A stretch of 64,000 bases of DNA from Prevotellaceae bacterium (GCA_031263585.1 JAISFN010000091.1:1-64000); one strand, 5' to 3'. Shown: positions 27,781 through 37,861, counted from the stretch's first letter. Notes: generated by a model not told the origin, from the letters alone. Translations and numbers: made by a program.

Positions 27781-28548
27781 ATGTCGGTAAAGCGAAAGAA
27801 AAGACTTACTAAAAAGGATCGTTACAGGCATCTTATTATTGTTGCTGCAATAATAGCTGTTTGTTCATTGTTCCTTTTCCGAAGTTCGGAGAAGGGTAGG
27901 ATTGCTTTTGACATACGCATTCCTGCTCCTTATGAAATATGCGGAATTGACGTTTCACATTATCAGGAAAAAATCGACTGGAAATTTATTGCGCAGCTAC
28001 GCAGCGGTAAAGATAGCTTGGGGATATTGTTCGCATTTATTAAAGCTACCGAAGGCAAATCGTTAAAAGACCCCTATTTCAGCTATAATTGGGAAAACGC
28101 AAAGAAAAATAAGATGTTACGGGGTGCATATCATTATTACAAGCCCAATGTTAACTCGAAATTGCAAGCAAATAATTTTATTGCTACCGTTAAAATGGAA
28201 GCGGGAGATTTGCCACCTGTACTGGATATTGAGGAAACAGGGCGTTTCGGGAATGACAATATGCGCAAGGGAATTAAAAACTGGCTGACGATAATTGAAA
28301 AACACTATAGAGTAAAACCTATTCTATATTGCTATGTCGATTTTTACGAACATATTTTAAGTACGGATGAATTTAAAGATTATCCATTGTGGATTGCCCA
28401 TTATTATGAAGATGAATTACGGGTAAAAGAAAAATGGTATTTTTGGCAGCATAGCGATAAAGGACGTATTGAGAGTATACGCGCTAAAGTTGATTTTAAT
28501 GTGTTTAATGGGACCTTTGAAGAATTGAAAGCATTATGCAAAAAATAG
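27781..28548 (+). CDS. GH25 lysozyme-family muramidase, membrane-anchored
   Basis: A 255-residue protein with a basic N-terminus and one membrane segment (about 17-37, HLIIVAAIIAVCSLFLFR), then a GH25 domain. Catalytic-core signatures are GIDVSHYQEKIDW (59-71), FAFIKATEGKSLKDPYF, GAYHYYKPN, LPPVLDIEETG and PLWIAHYYED. GH25 enzymes hydrolyse N-acetylmuramic acid linkages in peptidoglycan. The gene overlaps the following LD-carboxypeptidase gene by 13 bp, so both are probably co-translated and act on cell-wall turnover. Confidence 0.92.
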   Translation: MSVKRKKRLTKKDRYRHLIIVAAIIAVCSLFLFRSSEKGRIAFDIRIPAPYEICGIDVSHYQEKIDWKFIAQLRSGKDSLGILFAFIKATEGKSLKDPYFSYNWENAKKNKMLRGAYHYYKPNVNSKLQANNFIATVKMEAGDLPPVLDIEETGRFGNDNMRKGIKNWLTIIEKHYRVKPILYCYVDFYEHILSTDEFKDYPLWIAHYYEDELRVKEKWYFWQHSDKGRIESIRAKVDFNVFNGTFEELKALCKK

Positions 28549-29465
28549 TAGACAACAGGGCTATTATTCCGCCGTATTTACAAAAAGGTGATACGATAGG
28601 GATAGTTGCCCCGGCCAAACAAATAGAACGAGAATATGTGGATAACGCTATAAAAGTATTCCAAAACTGGGGCTTGGAGGTAGTGTTGGGTGAACATATA
28701 TTTGACGGGTACAATCAGTTTGCTGGAACGGATGAACACAGGGCTGCCGATTTGCAAGGTTTTTTTACGAATTCCGAGGTTAAGGCAATAATTTGCACCC
28801 GAGGTGGTTATGGTAGTATACGTACGTTCGGCTTTCTCGATTTTCAACTTATCCGGCAGAACCCGAAGTGGTTGATAGGTTATAGCGATATTACAGCCTA
28901 CCATACATTATTTAATTCTAAATTGGGTGTTGCGACAATTCATGGGGCTATGCCGTTGAATTTTCCTGATAATGCAGGTACTAACGAGTCTGTTGAAACT
29001 TTGAGAAAGGCCTTGTTTGGAAAGTTGGAGGGCTACACTTTATCGCCAAACAGTTTAAATATCCATGGAACGGTAAAAGGAACGCTAATAGGCGGAAATT
29101 TATCTATTTTACAGAGTGTTGCGGCTACACCGGCAGATATTATTCCCGACAACGCTATCTTATTTATCGAAGAAATAGACGAATATCTGTATCATATCGA
29201 CCGGATGATGATGAATTTGAAGTACAGCAGTAAGCTTGCCAAATTAAAGGCTATTATAACAGGTGGAATGACCGGTATAAAGGATAATAACATCCCTTTT
29301 GGTAAAACAGCCAATGAGCTGATACAGGGTTATGCTGTTGAAGCCGGTATTCCGGCAGTATTTGATTTCCCTGCCGGGCATCAAGAACCTAATCTAGCGT
29401 TATATTTTGGACGGACAGTTACATTGGATATCGGGAATACTGAAACGCGCTTGCTATTTGAATAA
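28536..29465 (+). CDS. ldcA: Muramoyltetrapeptide (LD-) carboxypeptidase, S66 family
   Basis: A 309-residue S66 peptidase that removes the terminal D-Ala from murein tetrapeptides during recycling. The nucleophile is S117 in WLIGYSDITAYH. The Glu lies in LFIEEIDEYLYHIDRM and the His in PAGHQEPNLALYFG. CTRGGYGSIR (88-97) is a further family signature. No signal peptide is present, consistent with a cytoplasmic recycling enzyme. It overlaps the GH25 gene by 13 bp. An IS5 element begins 6 bp after the stop codon. Confidence 0.93.
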   Translation: MQKIVDNRAIIPPYLQKGDTIGIVAPAKQIEREYVDNAIKVFQNWGLEVVLGEHIFDGYNQFAGTDEHRAADLQGFFTNSEVKAIICTRGGYGSIRTFGFLDFQLIRQNPKWLIGYSDITAYHTLFNSKLGVATIHGAMPLNFPDNAGTNESVETLRKALFGKLEGYTLSPNSLNIHGTVKGTLIGGNLSILQSVAATPADIIPDNAILFIEEIDEYLYHIDRMMMNLKYSSKLAKLKAIITGGMTGIKDNNIPFGKTANELIQGYAVEAGIPAVFDFPAGHQEPNLALYFGRTVTLDIGNTETRLLFE

Positions 29466-29470
29466 GATTC

Positions 29471-30344
29471 AGAAACTGTCTAAAAATGAAACAATAAACA
29501 CATTATATGCTGATTATAAATTTATTAACTGGATATTTATTCGTAAATTTAAAGAATCAAATCACTTAAATGAATGAATAAGCGATAGCCAACAGGCTTA
29601 ACCGATTTACTCAGAGGAATGCAATAGTACAGCTTTTAGCGGATAACCGCAAGCGTAAGTATCCCCCAAGAGAAGTTTAAATGCGCTATTTTACTTGTTG
29701 AAAACAGGTTGCCATTGGCGAATGCTACCCAACGATTTTCCCGGCTGGAAGCTGGAATACTACTACTTCTGCAAGTGGAAGCGGAATGGAACAATAGAAG
29801 AGGTTCACGAAGTGTTGCGCACAGCTGTTCGGAAAGCGCAAGGAAAGAAAGCCTCTCCCACGCTGACAATTATCGGCAGCCAATCGGTCAAGATGAGCAG
29901 GCAGTGCGGTATTCATAAGGGAATTGACGGTGGAAAAAACATAAAGGGACGAAAGCGTCAAATTATAGTATATTCGATGGGGCTAATTTTAGTGGCGGAT
30001 GTTCATGCCGCCAACATTCATGGCTCAAAAGCAGCGCTCAAGCTTATTCACCAGCAGAAGTATCGGTTTCCAAAGCTGGCAAAAATCGTTGCCAATGGGG
30101 GTTATAGAGGCGCGCTGGCAGACAAGGTTAAGAACTGCTTCGGCAGGATACTGCAAGTTTTTATGAGGAAGGATGCTAAAAAGTTTGATGTACTACCCAA
30201 AAGCTGGATTGTATAGCATACGTTTTCTTGGTTTGAGTTCTCAGAAGGCTTGTAAAAGACTACGAAACCCTACCTGAAACCAGCATCGCTATGATAAAAT
30301 ACACATTAATAAATATTATGATTAATAAAATTTAGACAGTTTCT
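29471..30344. mobile_element. Degraded IS5-family insertion sequence
   Basis: Terminal inverted repeats of 14 bp (AGAAACTGTCTAAA at 29471-29484 and its reverse complement at 30331-30344) bound an 874-bp element. It lies immediately behind ldcA. No clear target duplication is seen. The transposase inside is broken, so the element could move only with help in trans. Confidence 0.8.
29570..30330 (+). pseudogene. IS5-family transposase, broken
   Basis: From about 29570 the plus strand reads an IS5-group transposase with stops early and late. The longest open part is 29695-30216, 173 codons. It starts at LLKTGCHWRMLPNDFPGWKL and contains IGSQSVKM, where the family has IDSQSVK, and VANGGYRG, where the family has ADGGY(R/K)G. 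Thus both visible catalytic Asp positions are Gly. The C-terminal VVER region is destroyed (PKSWIV then stop). The fragment at 2-148 shows the intact form of the lost end. Confidence 0.82.
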
Positions 30345-30484
30345 AAGAAACTGTTTTGAATTTACGATTATATCATATATTTAATCATTGCTGTCCCATT
30401 AAGATCTAAAATAATTAGTTATAAAGGTTTTTCGAGCAAACGGACTTGAATTTATAGGTTTGCTTCAGATTAATCTGATGGCAT

Positions 30485-31635
30485 ATGTTCCAAAACAAAT
30501 ACGGTTTTGCTTAAATGGATTCATTTCTCAATCGAAGTAAGTTCAATCGTATTTTGACCAAGTATATAGGCGATAAATACGTGAAGTATTTCACTTGTTG
30601 GAATCAACTGCTTGCTTTAATGTTCGGTCAATTCTCCAATCGAGAAAGTCCGAGAGACTTGATGCTCATCATTCCAAATGTTATCATTTAGGAATGGGGA
30701 AGAATGTTTCAAAATCATCTTTGTCAAGAGCCAATCAAGATAGAGGCTATCGCATTATTGAAAAGTATGCTTATTACCTTGTAAACGAAGCAAGAGAAGA
30801 GCGCGCCACGAACATATTTAAACTCGGTGGTAACGTCTACGCTTTTGATTCAACGACGATCGACTTATGCTTTTCCGTATTTTGGTGGGCGAAGTTCCGC
30901 AAGAAAAAAGGAGGCATCAAAATACATATATTATACGGTGTAGAAACACAGATAGCTGTATTCTTTCATATTACCGAAGCTTCTGTGTAAGGCTCAAAGG
31001 CAATGAAAGAAATCCCATATGAATCTGACTCTTATTATATATTTGACCGAACCTACAACAATTTCAGGATGTTGTATAGAATTCATCAGATAGGAGCCTG
31101 CTTCGTTGTCAGAGCAAAGAAGAATCTTCAATATAAGTCCATCAAATGGAAAAAGAAGTTAGCTAAGAACGTGCTTTCGGATATGACTATTGAACTGACT
31201 GGTTTTTATCCCAGGCGATACTATTCCGAGCATCTTCGTTTGGTCAGATATTGGGATGAGGAACAAAAGCGTGAGTTTGTTTTCTTAACCAATGCTGCGT
31301 ACATCACAGCCCTTCAGTCTGCCGAACTTTACAAGAGCCGATGGCAAGTAGAGCTTTTCTTCAAATGGCTAAAATAGCGCCTTAAGATCAAGAAGTTTTG
31401 GGGTACTACAGAAAATGCCGTAAGAATACAAATCTATGCTGCAATATGCGCCTATTGTTGGGGAGCAATCGTTTAAAAAGACATGCAACTTGATAGAAGT
31501 ACATACGAAGTCTTGCAAATATTAAGCATCTCATTGACCGATAAAACTCATCTTCGAGACTTCTTTGACAAAACTAAATTTCAAAATGGCGAAGAACGAG
31601 TTAGGCTTAATGAGCCAAGTTTGTTCAATTTTTAA
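30485..31635 (+). pseudogene. IS4-family transposase, broken by three stops and a frameshift plus an early stop
   Basis: The gene can be followed from ATG 30485 (MFQNKYGFA, then a TAA) through FTCWNQLLALMFGQFSNRES. A frameshift leads to YHLGMGKNVSKSSLSRAN, VYAFDSTTIDLCFSVFWWAK and FHITEASV, then a TAA. YIFDRTYNNF and RWQVELFFKWLK follow with a TAG, then LKIKKFWGTTENAVRIQIYA with a TAA. The last part is EVLQILSISLTDKT ending LFNF. These are hallmarks of the Bacteroidota IS4 group with a DUF4372-type N-terminus. The catalytic D/D/E segments are still legible. Confidence 0.88.
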
Positions 31636-31662
31636 CAATGTCCCGTTTTTAGTGGGACACTA

Positions 31663-31977
31663 ATGAACGAAATAAATAAAGATGAAAAGGAAAAACCGCT
31701 TAAACGAGGTCGTGTCAGCCAGAAAAAGAGTAAAACGCTTGTTATAGTTGAAATCAAGCCTGTTGAAAGAAAGACGACCAAAACAGTTAAGCCACGCCTA
31801 GCTGGTCATTTGAAAATGATTGTCATAAATGACCTGAAATCCGATACGATAGCTCCATTGGTACAGGAAAATGTCTCAGATAAAGCAATTATTGATTCTG
31901 ACGGCTCAACTTCTTATGTCAAATTAAAAGATATTGTCAAAGAACATCGTCCACAGGTAATACTTAAAAAGAAATAG
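31663..31977 (+). pseudogene. Central fragment of an IS1595-family transposase
   Basis: A 104-codon frame reads KRGRVSQKKSKTLVIVE, then RLAGHLKMIVINDLKSDTI and DGSTSYVKLKDIVKEH. This is the ISXO2/IS1595-type DDE domain, in which DDSTSY carries a catalytic Asp; here it reads DSDGSTSY. Both the zinc-ribbon N-terminus and the C-terminal third are missing. Confidence 0.72.
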
Positions 31978-32009
31978 TATACATTTCCTTATTATCATTC
32001 AGTTACGTT

Positions 32010-32228
32010 ATGATCGCTATTATTGTTTATACAACATCCATGAATTGTGTGCACGAAGGTACCAACTTTACCATACAAACCGTGCTGGCTCAGTTGGGCA
32101 GCCTGATAATTGCCACAATCAGTGGGAAACAGGCCGGAGCATTCGGATACACAGGATTGTTTGTCATCGAAATTTCAATGGCAACAATCACTTTAGTATG
32201 TTTGCCTGATTTATATCCGGAAGAATAA
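32010..32228 (+). pseudogene. C-terminal stub of an MFS transporter
   Basis: A 72-codon frame has two hydrophobic helices. It reads YTTSMNCVHEGTNFTIQTVL, then LAQLGSLIIATISGKQAGAFGY, which resembles the last two helices of AmpG-like or other MFS permeases. The rest is gone, probably displaced by the upstream IS fragments. It could be mistaken for a small membrane protein but has no good ribosome-binding context. Confidence 0.6.
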
Positions 32229-32236
32229 ATTGCTGT

Positions 32237-33481
32237 TTATCGGGTAATTTCAACCTCAATGCGGTTAGCCTTTACATTAGGCATTTTAAGAGTATCGCCA
32301 TAACCTTTTACCTGGATACGACTGTGGTTGACACCTTTACTCAATAAATAAGTACGTATAGTTTCTCCACGGTTAACCGATAATTGCTGGTTACGGAATG
32401 TATTATCCCCCTCGTTGGTATAGCAATGCAAAACAACCGTCCATGAGTATTTTTTATTCAACAAATCGGCAAACTGAGCCAATAAAGAGTATGAGCTATT
32501 TTCCAAAATAGTACGTCCGTATGTAAATGTCAAATTATTAAAGACATTTTCAAGTAGCCTGGTCTCATCATTCGATAAAATAATATCGCATTTAGAGACT
32601 TTCCAAATTCTGTAACCCGATTGTGCCTGTTCAGGACATCCGAAATTGGCTTTGGTACCGGGTTCATTCGGACATACATCGTCCCTATCCGGAATACCGT
32701 CGTTATCCGAATCGATTAATGCCGATTTATTTTCAAAAGTGCCGGAAGAGGCAACAGGAGCATTATTAACCATTTGCGATTGCTGCTGTATTTGCCGCCC
32801 CGATTCATTGGCAATCATACGCGACTCTATTTCCAGATTTTTGGCTAACTCGATATAATAATTATTATCGACAGCCGTTTTGAATTGTACAGGCTCAATC
32901 CCTTCAAAAACATCCTTCCGGGGGCCAATTACCCTTACCTCGCTCGAAACCGTAATATTATTGTTGTTATTAGCAGTTCTATCGGTAAGTTTTTGTTCAA
33001 GAGGGCATCCGTTGTTCAAAGCTAGACCCATTTCAAAGGGGCATTCATCTTTATGGTCAGGTATTCCGTCGCCATCGCTATCCGGGCAACCTTTCAGTTC
33101 GGGCAATCCTGGCACATATGGGCAGTCGTCCATAAAATCGGGTACGCCATCATCATCTTTATCCGGACAACCTTTTGCCTTTTTCGACCCCGGTATATAG
33201 GGGCACAAATCTTCGTTATCGGGTACACCATCACCGTCCGAATCAACTACCAAAACTGGTTTTGCCCCATTATCCTTCTTTTTATTTTCTGAATTCCTAT
33301 TATTCCATTGACCACAAAAATCAACGGTTTCCATATCATCATCAATCGATGTCAATAGAATCGCTGCGCCAAAACTACCTTCATCAGGCAGTACTTGCGC
33401 TTTTCCCTCTTCCCCTGTAGCTATAACTATTACTATAATAGCAATATAGCCTGTCAACTTCAATAAATAATCTATTACCAT
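32237..33481 (-). CDS. OmpA-family protein with thrombospondin type 3 repeats
   Basis: A 414-residue envelope protein with an N-terminal hydrophobic segment (about 7-22). Four calcium-binding TSP3-like repeats follow (DSDGDGVPDNEDLCP, DKDDDGVPDFMDDCP, DSDGDGIPDHKDECP, then DSDNDGIPDRDDVCP after a Gln-rich linker). The C-terminal OmpA-like domain spans about 305-414 (NQQLSVNRGETIRTYLLSKG, GYGDTLKMPNVKANRIEVEI). Such proteins tether the outer membrane to peptidoglycan. The usual Asp of the TD-x-x-G motif reads YTNEGDNT here, so peptidoglycan binding may be altered. No N-terminal beta-barrel is visible. Confidence 0.88.
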   Translation of the reverse strand: MVIDYLLKLTGYIAIIVIVIATGEEGKAQVLPDEGSFGAAILLTSIDDDMETVDFCGQWNNRNSENKKKDNGAKPVLVVDSDGDGVPDNEDLCPYIPGSKKAKGCPDKDDDGVPDFMDDCPYVPGLPELKGCPDSDGDGIPDHKDECPFEMGLALNNGCPLEQKLTDRTANNNNNITVSSEVRVIGPRKDVFEGIEPVQFKTAVDNNYYIELAKNLEIESRMIANESGRQIQQQSQMVNNAPVASSGTFENKSALIDSDNDGIPDRDDVCPNEPGTKANFGCPEQAQSGYRIWKVSKCDIILSNDETRLLENVFNNLTFTYGRTILENSSYSLLAQFADLLNKKYSWTVVLHCYTNEGDNTFRNQQLSVNRGETIRTYLLSKGVNHSRIQVKGYGDTLKMPNVKANRIEVEITR

Positions 33482-33562
33482 CCCACATAAATATTTTTGA
33501 TAAAAATAGATACTTTGCAGATTCGTAACTCTTAAGAAATTTATAAAAATATTTAAATTTTG

Positions 33563-34978
33563 TTATACCTTTTCAAGCAGTGCGATATTTTCGATGTGGT
33601 GAGTGTGAGGAAACATATCTACTGGCCAGCAATTAAGCAACTTATAACTTTGGCCTAAAGCAGCAATATCGCGTGCCTGCGTGGCTGGATTGCAACTTAT
33701 GTAAACAATCCGTTGGGGCGATACGGCCAATAGTGTTTTTACAACATCCGGATGGATTCCCGCCCGCGGTGGGTCGAGGATAACCACATCGGCTTTTCCG
33801 TTTTCGCGTATAAAATCCTTGGTCAAAATATCTTTCATGTCGCCAACATAAAATGTTGTATTAGTAATGTTATTTATCTCCGAGTTTATGCGGGCATCGT
33901 CAATAGCCTCCTTTATATACTCAACACCAATTACTTTGGCAGCATTACGCGCCAAAAAGTTAGCGATGGTTCCTGTTCCAGTATACAAGTCGTAAACCGT
34001 TTCTTTGCCTGTCAGTTGGGCATATTCGCGTGCAATACTGTACAATTGATAAGCCTGTTCAGTATTGGTTTGGTAAAACGATTTTGCTCCTAACCTGAAC
34101 TGCAAATCCTCCATCATTTCGGTAATGTAAGGCTTCCCCGCATATACAATCATTTCCTGATCGGCATGGCTGTCATTCGGCTTACTGTTGATAACATATT
34201 GCAATGATGTAATTTGCGAAAAATTATCCAAAAGATAATCCAGTAACTTAATACGCTTTTTTTCATCTTCTTTGGAAAAAACAACAATTACCATTATTTC
34301 GCCCGAGCTTGCCGTGCGTATGATTAAATTCCGCAAAAAGCCCTTTTTTTCTTTTAAATCGAAAAAATCGTAATTGTTTTCAACGGCAAAGGTCTTTACA
34401 GTAAACCTTATGGCATTCGACGGTTCGGGTTGCAGGTAACATTTTTTAATATCGAGCACTTTGTCAAAACGTTCGGGAATGTGGAAACCCAAAGCATTGG
34501 GATTATCAAGTTCCGCATTATTTTCAATCTCTTTGCGGGTTATCCAACGTTTATCCGAAAACGTAAACTCTAGCTTATTCCGGTAGTACAATGTTTTTTC
34601 CGACGCTAAAGTCGCTTTAACATTCGGGTTTTCAATCAGTCCTATTCTTGTAAACTGATCGATTACTTGTTTTCGTTTGTAGTCTAGTTGCGATTGATAA
34701 GGCAGGCGTTGCCATTTGCAACCCCCACATTCGCCAAAATGCTCGCAAAAAGGTTTCCCTGCATTTTCAGCCTCGTGTAGGGTTCTCACAACCAAGCCTT
34801 CGAAATATCTTTTCTGTTTTCGTGTTATCTGGATATCCACTACATCACCCGGAATAGCATAACTTACAAAAATCACAATATCGTTAACTCGCGCTATTGC
34901 TTTACCTTCGGCGGCAACATCAACGATTTTAACATTTTCAAACAAAGTATTTGTTTTTTTGGCAGATTTTTTGCTCAC
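33563..34978 (-). CDS. rlmD: 23S rRNA (uracil-C5)-methyltransferase
   Basis: A 471-residue RumA/RlmD-type enzyme that methylates a uridine of 23S rRNA with SAM. A TRAM domain is N-terminal (about 10-70). The iron-sulfur Cys cluster reads FCEHFGECGGCKW near 77-90. SAM binding is at VYDLYTGTGTIANFLARN, with VILDPPRAGIHPDV. The catalytic Cys is in YISCNPATQARD. In Bacteroidota the exact uridine (1939 or 747) cannot be decided by sequence reading alone. The gene stands alone, divergent from the YdjM-like gene. Confidence 0.92.
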   Translation of the reverse strand: MSKKSAKKTNTLFENVKIVDVAAEGKAIARVNDIVIFVSYAIPGDVVDIQITRKQKRYFEGLVVRTLHEAENAGKPFCEHFGECGGCKWQRLPYQSQLDYKRKQVIDQFTRIGLIENPNVKATLASEKTLYYRNKLEFTFSDKRWITRKEIENNAELDNPNALGFHIPERFDKVLDIKKCYLQPEPSNAIRFTVKTFAVENNYDFFDLKEKKGFLRNLIIRTASSGEIMVIVVFSKEDEKKRIKLLDYLLDNFSQITSLQYVINSKPNDSHADQEMIVYAGKPYITEMMEDLQFRLGAKSFYQTNTEQAYQLYSIAREYAQLTGKETVYDLYTGTGTIANFLARNAAKVIGVEYIKEAIDDARINSEINNITNTTFYVGDMKDILTKDFIRENGKADVVILDPPRAGIHPDVVKTLLAVSPQRIVYISCNPATQARDIAALGQSYKLLNCWPVDMFPHTHHIENIALLEKV

Positions 34979-35093
34979 AACGACGTATATTTGTACCGCA
35001 AATTTACAAAGAAATGAGAAATAAGCTAAAAAGCATACAAACCGACTCTATAAAATAGTAATAATTAATTTTAAGTTAGACTGATAGAAAAGA

Positions 35094-36116
35094 ATGGATT
35101 CATTAACTCATGTTGTAATGGGGATGGCAATTGGCGAGCTAACCTTGGGTAAAAAAGTCGGTAAAAAAGCTTTGTTATGGGGCGCATTAGCTGCCAACAT
35201 TCCCGACATCGACGGTATTTTTCAATATCTATTCTCTCCCGCATCGTCAACTTTGTTTCACCGGGGAATTTCCCATTCGTTGCTGCTTTTAGCGTTGCTT
35301 TCGCCATTAATAGCGCTGGGGATAAATCACCTATACAAAAGCAATCGCCAAAGCTGGAAAGGATGGTTCCGCTTAGTATTTTTTGCATGGACATCGCACC
35401 TTTGCCTCGACGTTTTCAATACATACGGAACTGGCTTATTGGAACCTTTCTGCCATGTGCGCATAGCCTACGACGCCATTGGTATAAGCGACTTGTTTTT
35501 TATTGTTCCGTTAATAGCGACTGCTCTTATATCGCTTATATCTCGCAAAACCAGTAAAGTACCTCAAATAGCATCGGCTGTAGCATTATCGTTGTCTTTC
35601 CTGTACATGGGATTTACAATAGGCAACAAGCAAAACATCGAACATTTTGCTGAGAATGAGTTGCATCGCCAGGGGGTGAGCTACACACGGATTCTTACAT
35701 CGCCCCTGCCGATAACCAATTTTGCATGGATGATAGTAGCTGAAGATGAAAACGGCTTTTGGAAAGGCACATACAGCATGACAACCGAAGATGTCATCAG
35801 ATTCGATTATACTCCTAAAAATTACGAATTGGCATTGGAAATTGAGGATATAAAGGATTTTAAAACGCTGCAACGCTTTAGTAAAGGCTATTATGTTTTA
35901 CGTAAGGATATAAATGACAACATTATCCTGTCCGACCTGCGTTTTGGTAGTCTTTCGAGTAATGGTATTACCCAAGGCACTTTGGGTGGTGGGCTTAATT
36001 TTACCATGCAAACAACCCCTGACGGTAAACTCGAAATCGAGCGTTCACACCCAAAACGCAATGTAACACCAGTCAATGTAAAACACTACATTAAACGGAT
36101 ATTAAAAAAGTCATAA
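35094..36116 (+). CDS. YdjM-type metal-dependent hydrolase, second copy
   Basis: A 340-residue member of the LexA-binding inner-membrane hydrolase family. MDSLTHVVMGMAIGELTLGK is followed by NIPDIDGIF (His/Asp metal site), FHRGISHSLLLLALLSP (about 60-76) and FAWTSHLCLDVFNTYGTGLL. About five TM helices occupy residues 20-195. The C-terminal 140 residues are a soluble domain of mixed beta strands that the shorter copy at 16907 lacks. The substrate is unknown. Confidence 0.82.
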   Translation: MDSLTHVVMGMAIGELTLGKKVGKKALLWGALAANIPDIDGIFQYLFSPASSTLFHRGISHSLLLLALLSPLIALGINHLYKSNRQSWKGWFRLVFFAWTSHLCLDVFNTYGTGLLEPFCHVRIAYDAIGISDLFFIVPLIATALISLISRKTSKVPQIASAVALSLSFLYMGFTIGNKQNIEHFAENELHRQGVSYTRILTSPLPITNFAWMIVAEDENGFWKGTYSMTTEDVIRFDYTPKNYELALEIEDIKDFKTLQRFSKGYYVLRKDINDNIILSDLRFGSLSSNGITQGTLGGGLNFTMQTTPDGKLEIERSHPKRNVTPVNVKHYIKRILKKS

Positions 36117-36613
36117 CAAGAAAAACGCTATAACGAAAGAGATATACAACAAATTATGTTTCTTTTTCTATTATACTGGGACAAATGCATGAAATTACAT
36201 TTCACGCTAGATCATTGATACACTGAAATATAAGTCTAATTATAGATATGAAAAATACAGGATTACATGCGGTTGTCATATTATAAGAATCCGAATTTAA
36301 AAAATAGTACATTTATAGCTTACTTCAATTTATCTGAAATGAAAATTATTTCTTTCCACTTTATTTTTATCTAAAATAATTCCCGTTTGCCACAAAACCG
36401 GAAGCAATTTTCACATTGCAGATGTTTTTCAATCACTTTTAATTTTATTTTATAAACACAAGGGCGTTTGCATAATTTATTCCACAAAATAGAATGAAGT
36501 TTTTATTTAAATTGGTAGTAACTTGGCAATAGTTACAGGTTCCGGCTAACGTTGTAAAACGTTTTTTTTGAGCATTGAAGCTCATACACATGAAATATTT
36601 AATTATAAATACA
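36117..36613. other. AT-rich spacer before hflX
   Basis: No gene is seen. A class B repeat relative lies at 36185-36213. The stretch ends at the hflX promoter. Confidence 0.5.
36185..36213 (+). repeat. Class B dispersed repeat, copy 2
   Basis: GCATGAAATTACATTTCACGC then TAGATCATTG matches the left arm at 27358-27390 with a few changes. Confidence 0.5.
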
Positions 36614-36621
36614 TAATTTTG
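36614..36621 (+). promoter_or_regulatory. Possible -7 box very close to the hflX start
   Basis: TAATTTTG fits TAnnTTTG and ends 6 bp before the ATG at 36628. If functional, the mRNA would be leaderless or nearly so. No matching -33 box is obvious, so the assignment is tentative. Confidence 0.35.
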
Positions 36622-36627
36622 CACGAT

Positions 36628-37836
36628 ATGATCGAAAAACAAAAAAGTTTAAATACAACATCTGAATTTGAAAAGGCTATACTAGTTGGGATTATGCTAA
36701 GCGGACAGGATGAGCGCCAAGTGAAAGAATACCTTGACGAGCTCGATTTTCTAGCACAAACAGCCGGAGTAGTTTTGATTAAACGCTTTGTTCAGCGCAT
36801 TAATACTCCCAATACGCGTACGTTTATCGGTACAGGCAAGGTTGAGGAAATTAAAGCGTACATGAGAGCAGAAGAAATTGAGCTTGCTATTTTTGATGAT
36901 GAGTTGTCGCCCTCGCAAATGCGCAATCTCGAAAAACTGCTCGAATGCCGTATACTCGATCGTACCAGCCTGATACTCGATATTTTTGCACAACGCGCCA
37001 AAACAGCTTATGCTAAAACTCAGGTTGAACTGGCGCAATACCAGTATATGCTCCCCCACCTGACACGTATGTGGACGCACCTGGAGCGCCAGCGCGGCGG
37101 TAGTGGTACAACCATGCGCGGGATGGGCGAAACACAGCTCGAAACCGACCGCCGTATTGTACTGGAACGGATATCGAAATTAAAGGAGCAGCTGAAGAAA
37201 ATCGACCGCCAGATGGTATCGCAACGCAGCAACCGCGGCAATATAGTGCGCCTGGCATTGGTAGGATACACAAATGTCGGTAAATCGACCTTGATGAATT
37301 TGTTGAGCAAATCGGATGTATTTGCTGAAAATAAGCTGTTTGCAACGCTAGATACCACAGTACGCAAAATGGTAATTGACAACCTTTCGTTCCTGTTATC
37401 CGATACCGTAGGGTTTATCCGCAAACTTCCCCACCAGTTGGTAGAGTCGTTCAAGTCAACCCTCGATGAAGTGCGCGAAGCCGATGTGCTAGTGCATGTG
37501 GTCGACATTTCGCACCCCAACTTCGAAGAACAAATGAACGTGGTAAACCAAACATTACAGGAAATTAACGCAGGCGATAAACCCACATACATAGTATTCA
37601 ATAAAATTGATGTATACACATATGTAGAAAAAGACGAAGATGATTTATCGCCCAAAACAAAAGCCAATTTTACACTTGAGGACTGGATGAACAGCTGGAT
37701 GGCCAAGGACAACTCACCGTGTACATTTATTTCAGCAAAAAACAAAACCAACATCGACAAATTACGTAACGATGTGTATAAGATTGTTGCCGAAATACAT
37801 GCAGGCCGTTATCCGTTCAATAACTTTCTGTATTAA
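36628..37836 (+). CDS. hflX: Ribosome-associated GTPase HflX
   Basis: A 402-residue HflX. It is a GTPase that binds the large ribosomal subunit, splits stalled ribosomes and is linked to stress recovery. The N-terminal domain reads AILVGIMLSGQDERQVKEYL, NTPNTRTFIGTGKVEEI and DDELSPSQMRNLEKLL. The Gly-rich linker is GGSGTTMRGMGETQLETDRR. The G domain has G1 GYTNVGKSTL, G3 DTVGFIRKLP, G4 NKID and G5 SAK. The ATG at 36628 (MIEKQKSL) was chosen because an upstream in-frame start has no support and the promoter-like box overlaps it. The gene is convergent with the NigD-like gene. Confidence 0.95.
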   Translation: MIEKQKSLNTTSEFEKAILVGIMLSGQDERQVKEYLDELDFLAQTAGVVLIKRFVQRINTPNTRTFIGTGKVEEIKAYMRAEEIELAIFDDELSPSQMRNLEKLLECRILDRTSLILDIFAQRAKTAYAKTQVELAQYQYMLPHLTRMWTHLERQRGGSGTTMRGMGETQLETDRRIVLERISKLKEQLKKIDRQMVSQRSNRGNIVRLALVGYTNVGKSTLMNLLSKSDVFAENKLFATLDTTVRKMVIDNLSFLLSDTVGFIRKLPHQLVESFKSTLDEVREADVLVHVVDISHPNFEEQMNVVNQTLQEINAGDKPTYIVFNKIDVYTYVEKDEDDLSPKTKANFTLEDWMNSWMAKDNSPCTFISAKNKTNIDKLRNDVYKIVAEIHAGRYPFNNFLY

Positions 37837-37861
37837 TGTTTGAAGCATAGAAATAAAAAGG

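Noticed and set aside
37020-37760. A 246-codon minus-strand frame
   Set aside because: It is the antisense of the HflX GTPase domain; Ser/Arg/Thr-rich peptide without domains.
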